A stretch of 16,960 bases of DNA, taken from assembly GCA_964420365.1 (NCBI GenBank), contig CAYQTA010000079.1, positions 1-16,960 of the forward strand, in the 5' to 3' direction. The position numbers and the translations under genes are program-made. This DNA is from JAMOQA01 sp964420365 (GTDB lineage: Bacteria; Acidobacteriota; Polarisedimenticolia; J045). Below are positions 1 to 7,626 of the stretch, one piece after another. Position 1 is the stretch's first letter; every line of letters begins with the position of its first letter. A model generated the notes under the pieces. The model was not told the DNA's origin, made no database searches, and was given only the letters and a program-made list of their open reading frames with translations.

Positions 1-126
1 CATGTCGTTGATCTCGGGGAGCCGCCCGAGCTGCTCGTAGAGCTCGTCGGCCGGCCGGCCCTTCAGCTTCTCGAGGAGGGGCCAGTCGCCGTCCGGGCCG
101 TGGCACATCGCGCACTGGGCCTCGAA
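1..126. repeat. Tandem repeat copy of a cytochrome c domain (left copy, cut by window edge)
   Basis: This stretch matches 232-357 at 125 of 126 bases, with a period of 231 bases (77 codons, in frame). The one difference is G100 against A331. It is silent, falling in the heme-ligating His codon (CAC against CAT on the minus strand). The copy covers the CAMCH motif and about 33 residues after it. It reaches the window edge, so the repeat may continue to the left. Confidence 0.95.
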
Positions 127-1911
127 CGCCGCCGCGCCTCCGCCGTGGGTCGCCACCGGGGCGACTCCGCCGGCGGCGAGGAACTCGGCGAGGGCCCGGC
201 GCTCGGCATCGGTTCCCTCGAAGGCGGGCATCATGTCGTTGATCTCGGGGAGCCGCCCGAGCTGCTCGTAGAGCTCGTCGGCCGGCCGGCCCTTCAGCTT
301 CTCGAGGAGGGGCCAGTCGCCGTCCGGGCCATGGCACATCGCGCACTGGGCCTCGAAGAGGTCCGGCCCGGGCCCCGCGGCGGCGGGGGGAGCCTCCATG
401 CCGGCCCGCTGGTCACCGCCGAGGCGCGCCAGCCACACGGCAAGGGCGTGTTTCTCCGCGGGGGTCCCGACGAAGGGAGGCATCCGCCGGTGGCGCCAGG
501 TGACGAGCCGCAGGTGCGGGTCGTCCCAGGTCGTCGGGTTCCCCTGGGCGTCCACCGGCTTCGCCAGCCGGCCGAGGATCCCCTCGATGGCGGCGGTCTT
601 CTTCCCTGTCACGAGCGGACGGATCGCCAGGTAGCCGTCGATCGTGTGGCACTGGGAGCAGAGCAGCCGGAACACCTCGCGGCCGGCCGCGGCCTCCGCC
701 TCGGCCCGGGCCGCGGGCTCCGCGGGCAGGGCGTCGAGATCGACCCCCGGGGGCAGTCGCGTCCAGAGGGCGGCCCGCAGGACCCCCTCCCGGTCCAGGG
801 TCGGGATGTCGAATCGATCGCGCACCTGCTCGGCGGCACCGGCGGGCGGCCGCGGCACGCTCGGCGGCGCCGGGAGCCGCACGGAGTTGACGAACATGAA
901 GTGGTCGATCACCCAGGGCTTGCGCAGGTCCTCCCGGACGAACTCCCCGCCGCCCATCGCCAGCAGGCCCACCAGGACCATCAGCCAGGGGTTCAGGGAG
1001 CAGTAGGTCCGGGGGCGGACCCAGCCGGCGACGATCGCCAGCAGGAACACGAGGACCGACCCGAAGATCGCGGCCTGGGCCCCGAGGATCGCCGGCGGGT
1101 ACCCGCTGTCGTGGGAGAACGAGAAGATCGACCCGAGCACGGCCCCGAGGGTGTTTTCCTTCGCCCCCAGGATCTCCCCCGCGGGGACACCCCCGGCGAG
1201 GGCCCCGTGGAAGTACCACACGAGGGAGACCGCGACGCCGACGGTGGCGGGCAGCACCCACCAGGTCGTCGTCCAGCGGGCGATCTTCTCCCGGACGGCG
1301 CCGTCCGGGACGTGGCGCGCGGTCAGGAGGGCGTACACGCCGGCGATCCCCATCGCGAGCAGCGTCCGCAGGAACGTCGACGGCCAGTAGGTCGGGTTGA
1401 AGAACCCGTCCCAGAAGGCCCGGGTCTCGACCCACCTGCCGGCGGTCATCTGGTAGGAGATGATCCCGTTGATGATGACGAGGGACGCCTCCGCGGCGAT
1501 GAAGTAGATCCACCCCACCGCCTCGTGGGCCCGGGCGGACAGCCGGTCCCAGCCGTAGTAGTAGACCATCGCCGCGGCGATCTCCATGACGAAGAAGCAC
1601 CACTCGAGGGCCCAGCCCCAGACGAACGTGTTGATCAACGAGCTCGTCGCCTGGGGATGGACCAGGGCGATGGTGACCCAGATCCCCACCCCGCTGATCG
1701 CCCCGAAGACCAGGGTCAGCAGGATGAAGAACCGGGAGTGGTGCCGGACCCAGTCCAGCATCCCCGCGTCGTTCTCCCGGCGCGCCTTTCGCTCCGCCAG
1801 CACCAGGTACAGGCCGCCTCCGACCGCGAAGTGGGAGACGAAGACGTGGGTGACGGCGACGAGGGCGATCAGGAGACCGGGCGCAGGCAGGTCCCAGAGG
1901 GGATAGTTCAT
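1..1911 (-). CDS. Cytochrome bd-family subunit I (CydA-like) fused to multiple c-type cytochrome domains; 3' end off the window
   Basis: Starts at ATG 1909-1911 behind a strong ribosome binding site (GGGGAGGTG on the minus strand, 1918-1926). It stays open for 637 codons to the left edge, with no stop seen. Residues 1-335 match CydA: H22 in helix 1, E103 and E110 in helix 3, the GWDRLS motif at 120-125, and ED-L-RKPW at 327-333 in place of the E-x-G-R-Q-P-W signature. About eight membrane helices are visible (roughly 11-37, 60-82, 95-119, 127-150, 177-197, 215-237, 272-297, 306-322). Three heme c motifs follow: CSQCH 418-422, then CAMCH 523-527 and 600-604. The first two have a later M-P-x-F that could supply the axial Met (477-480 and 560-563). 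The His expected for heme b558 appears as R182, and helix 7 has no Met. The family reduces O2 at the membrane. This form probably takes electrons through its c hemes rather than from quinol, like the OR-C type described for the superfamily. A partner subunit would lie off the window. Confidence 0.85.
   Translation of the reverse strand, partial: MNYPLWDLPAPGLLIALVAVTHVFVSHFAVGGGLYLVLAERKARRENDAGMLDWVRHHSRFFILLTLVFGAISGVGIWVTIALVHPQATSSLINTFVWGWALEWCFFVMEIAAAMVYYYGWDRLSARAHEAVGWIYFIAAEASLVIINGIISYQMTAGRWVETRAFWDGFFNPTYWPSTFLRTLLAMGIAGVYALLTARHVPDGAVREKIARWTTTWWVLPATVGVAVSLVWYFHGALAGGVPAGEILGAKENTLGAVLGSIFSFSHDSGYPPAILGAQAAIFGSVLVFLLAIVAGWVRPRTYCSLNPWLMVLVGLLAMGGGEFVREDLRKPWVIDHFMFVNSVRLPAPPSVPRPPAGAAEQVRDRFDIPTLDREGVLRAALWTRLPPGVDLDALPAEPAARAEAEAAAGREVFRLLCSQCHTIDGYLAIRPLVTGKKTAAIEGILGRLAKPVDAQGNPTTWDDPHLRLVTWRHRRMPPFVGTPAEKHALAVWLARLGGDQRAGMEAPPAAAGPGPDLFEAQCAMCHGPDGDWPLLEKLKGRPADELYEQLGRLPEINDMMPAFEGTDAERRALAEFLAAGGVAPVATHGGGAAAFEAQCAMCHGPDGDWPLLEKLKGRPADELYEQLGRLPEINDM
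232..357. repeat. Tandem repeat copy of a cytochrome c domain (right copy)
   Basis: This is the partner of 1-126 at a 231-base period. It encodes the second c-type heme domain of the oxidase fusion (residues 519-560), including CAMCH and the first residues before the M-P-A-F axial Met. Identity ends abruptly at 357. The sequence beyond, which encodes the linker from the first heme domain, is unrelated to 127-231 at the base level. That is the pattern expected of a recent in-frame duplication of one domain. Confidence 0.95.
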
Positions 1912-2025
1912 CGCTCGCACCTCCCCGTTGGGGGTCGCGGGGATGCGGACGGGACGGCCGCCCCCCCGCGGCCCTTTCTCTCCGAACGGGCACGAGCATA
2001 CCACCTGTCCAGACGTCTTCGGGAG
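1912..2025. other. Divergent intergenic region between the oxidase gene and mfd
   Basis: These 114 bases separate two head-to-head genes and should hold both promoters. On the minus strand, TGG followed by TATGCT (1995-2003) resembles an extended -10 element for the oxidase gene, but no convincing -35 box is seen. An eight-base perfect palindrome, AGACGTCT, lies at 2011-2018, between that element and the mfd start. It could be an operator half or chance. Nothing else stands out. Confidence 0.35.
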
Positions 2026-5000
2026 ATGGCGAACGAGGATGGACCCCCGGATGGCGCCCGCTGCCGGCGTGGGCCATCCTTGGCGGTCGTGGAGAGGAAC
2101 GACCGTCCCGGCGGCCCGGACTGGCTGCCGGACCTGCTCCCCGGGAGCGTGACGGGGGGGCTCCGGGCCGCCCTCGTGGGGAAGGGTGCGCCCGTCCTCG
2201 CCGCCGCGCTCTCCCCGGTCGGCCGGGCCCTCGCCCTCGCCGCCGTCGCCCGGGAGGCGCGCCGTCCGCTGCTCGTCGTCGTCGCCGACGACGCGACCGC
2301 CCGCGGGCTGGCCAGGGAGCTGGACGCCCTCCTCTCGCCGTCCGGGATCCCGGCCCTGCGCCTCCCCCGGCTCGACGCGGACCCCTGGCGGGGGATCCCG
2401 GCGCACCCGGCGGTCGCCGCGGAGCGGGTCGCCGTCCTCGACCGCCTCGCGGGCAGCGGCTCCCTCGTCCTGGTGGCGCCGATCGACGCCCTGCTCGTGC
2501 CGGTCCCCGGCCCGGCAACGGTCCGGTCCTGGGGCCGGGAGATCGCGGTGGGCGCGGAGGTCGACCTGGACGACCTGGCGCGGGAGCTGGTCGCCGGGGG
2601 CTGGCGGGCGGCCGACGTGGTCACGTCTCCGGGCGACTTCGCCCGGCGGGGCGGTGTCTTCGATGCCTGGCCTCCCCAGGAGGACGCGCCCCTCCGGGTG
2701 GAGCTTTTCGGGGACGAGGTCGAGTCCATCCGGCGTTTCGACCCGGCCACCCAGCGGACGTCGGGCCGCGTCACCCGCTTCCGGGTCCTGCCCGCCCGGG
2801 AGGCCCCGATCGGGCCGGAGCAGGCGGACCGGCTGCTCGACCGGCTGGTCGGCCGGGCCCGGGAGATCCTGGCCGAGGCACCCGCCACCGAGGAGGGGTT
2901 GCCCCGCCTCCTCGAGGAGATGCTCGCGGGGCTCGAGGGCGCGCCCCGCCTCTACCGGGATGACGTCGTCGCCCTCGACGCCTGGCCTGGCCTGGTGCCG
3001 GTCGCGTGGGAGCCCGACGAAGCCCTCGAGCGGCTGGCGGCCGCCTGGGCGGACCTGGAGGCGGCGCACCGCGAGGCGGGGGAGGACCGGCTGCCGCCCC
3101 CGCGGGAGACCTGCGTGCCCCCGGAGCGGCTCCGCCGACTGGTCCGGGGGGCGCCGGTGGCCTTCTCGGCGGTACCCCTTGCCGGGCCGGGGCGGGAGAC
3201 GATCGACCTGGGGGCGCGCCCCGCGCCCTCGTTCGGCGGGAAGCTGGCGGACGTGTTGCCGGTCCTGCGCGGGCAGCTCGCCCGGGGGGGCAGGGCCGTC
3301 CTGCTCGCCCGGGCTCCCGGTCGCCTCGACCGCCTCGCCGAGGTCCTGGCCGAGGGAGAGATTCCCCACCGGAGGGTGGACGAGGACCAGCCCTGGCCGC
3401 CGGGCCCCGGGGAGGTCGCCCTCGTCCAGGGGGCCCTTCCCGGGGGAGTGGAGCTCCCCGGCGAGGACGGCCCGGGTCGAACCGGCAGCGGGGTCCTGGT
3501 CCTCACCGACCTGGAGCTGTTCGGCCCGGAGCCTCCACCCCCGCCCCCGCGGCGACGGCGGGGGGGCGAGGCGTTCCTCTCCGACCTCCGGGACCTCAAG
3601 GAAGGGGACCTGGTCGTCCACGTGGACCACGGGATCGGCCGGTACCTGGGGCTGACCCGGCGACCGGGAACCGGGGAGGAGCTGCTCGTCCTCGAGTACG
3701 CCGAGGGAAGCCGGCTCTACGTCCCGGTGACCCGGCTCGACCTGGTCCAGAAGTACTCGGGCGGGGAAGCGGCCCTGGTTCCCCTCGACCGGCTCGGGGG
3801 ACCCGGCTGGGAGAAGCGCCGGAGGAAGGTCCGGAAGGCGGTCGAGGAGATCGCCGGGGAACTGCTGGAGCTGTACGCGAAGCGGAAGGCGGCCCGGGCC
3901 CACGCCTTCGGGCCGGACACCGACTGGCAGCGGGAGTTCGAGGCGGCCTTCCCCCACGAGCTGACGCCGGACCAGGCGGCGGCCCTGGCGGAGATCAAGG
4001 CGGACCTCTGCCGGGACCGACCGATGGATCGGTTGCTGTGCGGTGACGTCGGCTACGGCAAGACCGAGGTCGCCCTGCGCGCCGCCTTCAAGGTGATCCA
4101 GGAGGGCTACCAGGTCGCGGTCCTCGTGCCGACGACGGTCCTCGCCTTCCAGCACCTGCGCACCTTCCGCGCCCGGATGGCGGGCTGGCCGGTGCGGGTC
4201 GAGATGGTCTCCCGGTTCGTCTCGCCCCGGGAGACCCGGGAGATCCTGGCCGCGACGGAGCGGGGCGAGGTCGACGTGCTGGTCGGTACCCACCGGCTCC
4301 TCGGCCGGGACGTCCGGTTCCGCAAGCTGGGGCTCCTCGTGATCGACGAGGAACAGCGGTTCGGGGTCCGTCACAAGGAAGCGATCAAGCGCCTCGCCCT
4401 CGGGGTCCACGTGCTCTCGATGAGCGCCACGCCGATCCCCCGCACGCTCCAGATGTCCCTCGCGGGCGTGCGCGATCTCTCCGTGATCGAGACGCCCCCG
4501 CGGAACCGCCTGGCGATCCAGACTCGCCTCGTCCCCTGGACCGCGTCCCTGGTGGCCGCGGCGATCCGGAACGAGCTGCGGCGGGGCGGGCAGGTCTTCT
4601 ACGTCTACCCGCGGGTCCGCGGGATCGAGGACGTCGTCCACCGGTTGCGGGAACTGGTCCCGGAGGCGCGAATCGTCCACGCTCACGGCCAGATGCCGGA
4701 AGGGCGCCTCGAGGGGGTGATGCTCGACTTCGTCCAGGGGAAGGCGGACGTGCTGGTCGCGACGACGATCATCGAGAACGGGCTCGACATCCCGCGGGCG
4801 AACACGATCCTGGTGCACGACGCGCACCGCTTCGGGCTCTCCCAGCTCTACCAGATGCGGGGTCGGGTGGGCCGGTCCGACGTCCGGGCCTGGGCCTGGC
4901 TCCTGGTTCCCGACCGCCGCCAGTTGACCGCCGACGCCCGCCGCCGGCTCGCCGCCCTGGTCGAGTTCTCCGACCTGGGGGCCGGCTTCCGGATCGCGGC

Positions 5001-5577
5001 GATGGACCTGGAGATCCGCGGCGCCGGCGAGCTTCTCGGGGCCCGGCAGTCCGGCCACATCGCCGCCGTCGGCTTCGAGATGTACGCCCGTCTCCTGGAG
5101 GAGGCCGTGCGGAAACTCCGGGGAGAGCCTCCCGGCGAGGAGCCGGAACCGGTGGCGATCAACCTGGGGATCGAGGCGTTCCTGCCGGAGGACTACGTCC
5201 CCGAGCCGGGCCACCGGCTGGAGGTGTACAAGCGCCTGTCCCGCGCGGCGACCGAGGAGGAGCTCCGGGACCTCGAGGAGGAGGTCCGGGACCGGTTCGG
5301 GCGTCCGCCCGAGCCCGTGCGGAACCTGTTCCGCGTGGCGGCGCTGCGGCTCGCGGCCGCGGCCCAGGGAGCGGTGGCGATCGACTGGCTGGGCGACGCG
5401 GTCGCCGTGCGGTACGGTGAGCAGCCGCGGGTGGCGCCGGAGCGGATCGTCCGCCTGGTCCAGGAGGACCCGGACGTACGGCTCAGCCCGACCGGCGTGG
5501 TGCGGGTCCGGGTGATGGACCCGGGCATGGACCGGGTGGCCGCGGCCTCCCTGGCCCTGCGGAAGATGGCCTCGTGA
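2026..5577 (+). CDS. mfd: Transcription-repair coupling factor Mfd
   Basis: Mfd is an ATP-driven DNA translocase. It removes RNA polymerase stalled at lesions and recruits UvrA for nucleotide excision repair. The protein is 1183 residues, close to the usual 1150-1180. The N-terminal third is the UvrB-like module. A proline- and arginine-rich linker (about 500-520) leads into the RNA-polymerase-interacting domain, beginning at KEGDLVVHVDHGIGRY (525-540). Helicase motifs follow: Walker A GDVGYGKTE 673-681, DEEQ 774-777 and SAT 800-802. The C-terminal TRCF domain begins near INLGIEAF (1045). The start is uncertain. ATG 2026 is the only in-frame ATG in the right place but has GGGAG directly against it. 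GTG 2089 or TTG 2080 would trim about 20 residues. The frame is open far upstream, but there it only mirrors the oxidase gene. It is the first gene of a five-gene cluster and overlaps the next reading frame. Confidence 0.97.
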   Translation: MANEDGPPDGARCRRGPSLAVVERNDRPGGPDWLPDLLPGSVTGGLRAALVGKGAPVLAAALSPVGRALALAAVAREARRPLLVVVADDATARGLARELDALLSPSGIPALRLPRLDADPWRGIPAHPAVAAERVAVLDRLAGSGSLVLVAPIDALLVPVPGPATVRSWGREIAVGAEVDLDDLARELVAGGWRAADVVTSPGDFARRGGVFDAWPPQEDAPLRVELFGDEVESIRRFDPATQRTSGRVTRFRVLPAREAPIGPEQADRLLDRLVGRAREILAEAPATEEGLPRLLEEMLAGLEGAPRLYRDDVVALDAWPGLVPVAWEPDEALERLAAAWADLEAAHREAGEDRLPPPRETCVPPERLRRLVRGAPVAFSAVPLAGPGRETIDLGARPAPSFGGKLADVLPVLRGQLARGGRAVLLARAPGRLDRLAEVLAEGEIPHRRVDEDQPWPPGPGEVALVQGALPGGVELPGEDGPGRTGSGVLVLTDLELFGPEPPPPPPRRRRGGEAFLSDLRDLKEGDLVVHVDHGIGRYLGLTRRPGTGEELLVLEYAEGSRLYVPVTRLDLVQKYSGGEAALVPLDRLGGPGWEKRRRKVRKAVEEIAGELLELYAKRKAARAHAFGPDTDWQREFEAAFPHELTPDQAAALAEIKADLCRDRPMDRLLCGDVGYGKTEVALRAAFKVIQEGYQVAVLVPTTVLAFQHLRTFRARMAGWPVRVEMVSRFVSPRETREILAATERGEVDVLVGTHRLLGRDVRFRKLGLLVIDEEQRFGVRHKEAIKRLALGVHVLSMSATPIPRTLQMSLAGVRDLSVIETPPRNRLAIQTRLVPWTASLVAAAIRNELRRGGQVFYVYPRVRGIEDVVHRLRELVPEARIVHAHGQMPEGRLEGVMLDFVQGKADVLVATTIIENGLDIPRANTILVHDAHRFGLSQLYQMRGRVGRSDVRAWAWLLVPDRRQLTADARRRLAALVEFSDLGAGFRIAAMDLEIRGAGELLGARQSGHIAAVGFEMYARLLEEAVRKLRGEPPGEEPEPVAINLGIEAFLPEDYVPEPGHRLEVYKRLSRAATEEELRDLEEEVRDRFGRPPEPVRNLFRVAALRLAAAAQGAVAIDWLGDAVAVRYGEQPRVAPERIVRLVQEDPDVRLSPTGVVRVRVMDPGMDRVAAASLALRKMAS

Positions 5578-5586
5578 TCGCTCTCC

Positions 5587-5592
5587 GGGAGG
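5587..5592 (+). promoter_or_regulatory. Ribosome binding site deciding the lipoprotein start
   Basis: GGGAGG lies five bases before ATG 5598. The GTG at 5574, which overlaps the mfd stop, has no such sequence before it, and starting there would put eight extra residues in front of the lipoprotein signal. This site favours 5598 and shows the gene has its own translation start just past mfd. Confidence 0.7.
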
Positions 5593-5597
5593 CGACG

Positions 5598-6500
5598 ATG
5601 CGACGCGCGATCGTGGCGGGGGCCTGCTGCCTCGCGGCCCTCCTCGTGTTCCTGCCCGGGTGTCGCCGGGAGGGGGAGGCGCGTCCGGTCGAGCGGGCGC
5701 GCGTCGACCGGGTTGGCGACCGGGAGCTGACGGATGCCGAGTTCCGGCGGTTCGTCATGATGCGCGGGCTCGATCCCGCGAAGGTCGACCCCGCGGCCCT
5801 CGACCGGCTGTGGGAGGAGTTCCTGGCCGAGATCCTGCTCGCCCGGGCGGCCGAGCGGGAGGGGCTTGCCCCCTCGGCCGAGGAGCTCGACCGGGTCATG
5901 GAGTTCATGGCGGACGTGGCGCCCGGGGCGGACGGCTCGGACCTGGCCCGGGAGGCGCGGCGCAGGGCCCTCGCGCGGCTGTACGTGCAGCGGGTCCTGT
6001 TGCCGCGGGTGAAGGTCTCGCCCGAGGAGGTCGAGTCCGCCCTGCCGGCGCGGAAGGGGACCCGCGGGCGACACTACGTGGTCTTCCGGCAGATCCGCGT
6101 CGAGGACGAGAAGGCCGCCCGGGAGGCCTGGCGGCGGGTCGTCCGGAAGAAGGAGCCGTTCGACGAGGTCGCCCGCGAGGTCTCGACCGCCCCGGACCGG
6201 GGTCGTCTCCAGCAGCGGGACGTGGACCTGCTGCCGCCGCGGGTCGCCGACGTGCTCGCCCGCCTGCCGGTCGGAAGCATCTCGCGCCCGGTGGCGTTCG
6301 ACGGGGCATACTACCTGTTCGAGCTCGAGGCGAGGAACCGGGACCCGGACCCGGGCCGGGCCAGGGAACGACGAGAGGTCGAGGACCGGCTCTTCCGGGA
6401 GAAGCTCGACCGCCTGGTGCAGGAGACCGTTCGCCGCCTCGCCCGGGAGGAAGGAATCCGTCCACCGCGGCTCGCCGACGGGGACGAGGAGGAACGATGA
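5598..6500 (+). CDS. Parvulin-like (PpiC/SurA family) lipoprotein
   Basis: A 300-residue predicted lipoprotein with a parvulin-type rotamase fold, likely a periplasmic folding factor anchored in a membrane. The N-terminus is a short basic start, a hydrophobic stretch and a lipobox (F-L-P-G-C) with the lipidated Cys at 22. A SurA-N-like helical region follows, then a degenerate parvulin domain at about 158-247 ending in PVAFDGAYYLFELEAR. The usual active-site His residues are not seen: the first position reads F-R-Q-I and the last motif has YY where HI is expected. It may therefore act as a chaperone rather than an isomerase. ATG 5598 is chosen because GGGAGG (5587-5592) sits five bases upstream and it gives a clean signal peptide. 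A GTG at 5574 overlapping the mfd stop is the alternative. Its own stop overlaps the next start (ATGA). Confidence 0.8.
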   Translation: MRRAIVAGACCLAALLVFLPGCRREGEARPVERARVDRVGDRELTDAEFRRFVMMRGLDPAKVDPAALDRLWEEFLAEILLARAAEREGLAPSAEELDRVMEFMADVAPGADGSDLAREARRRALARLYVQRVLLPRVKVSPEEVESALPARKGTRGRHYVVFRQIRVEDEKAAREAWRRVVRKKEPFDEVAREVSTAPDRGRLQQRDVDLLPPRVADVLARLPVGSISRPVAFDGAYYLFELEARNRDPDPGRARERREVEDRLFREKLDRLVQETVRRLAREEGIRPPRLADGDEEER

Positions 6501-7540
6501 CGGCCCTCATGCTGGTGCTCGGGATCGCCCTGGCGGTGGTCCCGGGCAACGCTCCGGGGAAGGCGCCCGCCGACGGGCCGCGCCCGGGCGAAGAGATCGT
6601 CGAGGACATCGTCGCCTGGGTGAACGACGACATCATCACCCTCTCGGAGCTGCGCGAGCTCGAGCAGCAGCAGCTCCAGGCGATGATCCAGTCGCGGAAG
6701 CTCTCGCCCGAGGAGCTGAGCCGGCTCGCCGACCAGGTCCGCAAGCAGGCGCTCCTGCGCCTGATCGACAATCGCCTGCTCGTCGAGGAAGCGGAGCGGC
6801 TCTACAACATGGACGAGATCCGCAAGGACCTGGTCAAGCGGTTCATGAAGCGGAACGACATCAAGACGGACGAGGAACTCGCGAAGTTCCTCGAGCCGTA
6901 CGGGATGACCCGCGAAGACCTGGCCGACCGTCTCGTCATGTCGGCGGCCCCGGACTACGTGGTCGACATGCAGGTGCGTCGCACCCTCTCCGTCACGGAG
7001 GAGGAGGCGCGGCGTTACTACGAGGAACACGAGGATCGCTGGCGGACACCGGGGTCGGTCACCTTCCGGGAGATCGTCCTCGAGGCGAAGACTCCGGAGG
7101 AACGGGCCCGGCGCCGGCCGGAGGCCGAGAAGATCGTCGCCGAGGCGCGGGGCGGGGCGGACTTCGGCAAGCTGGTCCAGGAGCACTCCGAGGCCGCCTC
7201 GAAGGCGGTCCTGGGGCGGATCGGCCCGATCGACCCGCGGGACCTGCGGCCGGAGATCGCCCGGACCCTGCTCGCGATGAAACCCGGCCAGGTCTCGGAC
7301 CCGGTGGAGACCGCGGACGGGTGGCACATCCTGCTGCTCGAGGAGCGCGTCGACGAGAAGGTCGCCCCGTTCGAGGAGGTCCGCCGGGAGTGCGAGGACG
7401 CCGTCCGGGCGGAGAAGTTCGCGCCGAAGTTCGACGAGTACATCACCGGCCTGTGGAAGGCGGCGACGATCGAGGTCCGGCGGGCATACGCCGACCGCCT
7501 GCCGCCCCCGTGGAACGGGTATGTCACCCTGCGGGACTGA
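6497..7540 (+). CDS. surA: SurA-like periplasmic chaperone / parvulin peptidyl-prolyl isomerase
   Basis: A 347-residue exported protein resembling SurA, which escorts outer-membrane proteins through the periplasm. A hydrophobic N-terminus (about 3-16) looks like a signal sequence. The SurA N-domain starts with IVAWVNDDIITLSEL (38-52), which fits the family's usual V-N-x-x-x-I-T pattern. One parvulin domain spans about 187-285 and ends in PVETADGWHILLLEER. E. coli SurA has two such domains, so this is a shorter form. The first active-site His seems replaced (F-R-E-I at 190-193) while the second is kept (H277). The start is ATG 6497, which overlaps the upstream stop by four bases and follows GAGGAGG (6486-6492). 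Translational coupling to the lipoprotein is likely. The symbol is by family resemblance; the paired arrangement suggests the two chaperones work together. Confidence 0.85.
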   Translation: MTALMLVLGIALAVVPGNAPGKAPADGPRPGEEIVEDIVAWVNDDIITLSELRELEQQQLQAMIQSRKLSPEELSRLADQVRKQALLRLIDNRLLVEEAERLYNMDEIRKDLVKRFMKRNDIKTDEELAKFLEPYGMTREDLADRLVMSAAPDYVVDMQVRRTLSVTEEEARRYYEEHEDRWRTPGSVTFREIVLEAKTPEERARRRPEAEKIVAEARGGADFGKLVQEHSEAASKAVLGRIGPIDPRDLRPEIARTLLAMKPGQVSDPVETADGWHILLLEERVDEKVAPFEEVRRECEDAVRAEKFAPKFDEYITGLWKAATIEVRRAYADRLPPPWNGYVTLRD

Positions 7541-7626
7541 ACTGCCTCTTCGTTCGTAGTAGGGTTTTCCTCCCGGGGGACCGGGGGGAGCGGGCCTTCC
7601 TCACGGAAGGCAAAGGAGAGGCGAAG
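7541..7626 (+). promoter_or_regulatory. Leader of the Hfq-like gene with two possible stem-loops
   Basis: This is the only sizeable gap in the mfd-pdxA cluster (86 bases). A perfect 7-bp stem (GCCTTCC/GGAAGGC) with a TCAC loop lies at 7594-7611. It ends three bases before the GGAG ribosome binding site (7615-7618). A weaker stem (CTCCC/GGGAG, 7570-7574 with 7586-7590) precedes it. The first 30 bases are richer in A and T than the surroundings, but I see no clear promoter boxes. The main hairpin lacks a T-run and does not look like a terminator. A role in translation control is inferred. Confidence 0.5.

Noticed and set aside
1..357. CRISPR-like or minisatellite repeat
   Set aside because: The unit is a 77-codon coding domain repeated in frame, with a heme motif, not short repeats with spacers.
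100..2025. Long open frame on the plus strand continuous with Mfd, which would add over 600 residues
   Set aside because: It lies opposite the oxidase gene, has the arginine-, glycine- and proline-rich make-up of a GC-rich antisense frame, and resembles no family; Mfd has its normal length without it.
413..2518. 701-residue minus-strand open frame
   Set aside because: It is out of frame with the oxidase gene, covers parts of two real genes, and has the low-complexity composition of a shadow frame.
5574..5597. GTG 5574 as start of the lipoprotein gene, overlapping the mfd stop
   Set aside because: It has no ribosome binding site and would put eight residues before an otherwise normal lipoprotein signal; ATG 5598 has GGGAGG at a good distance.
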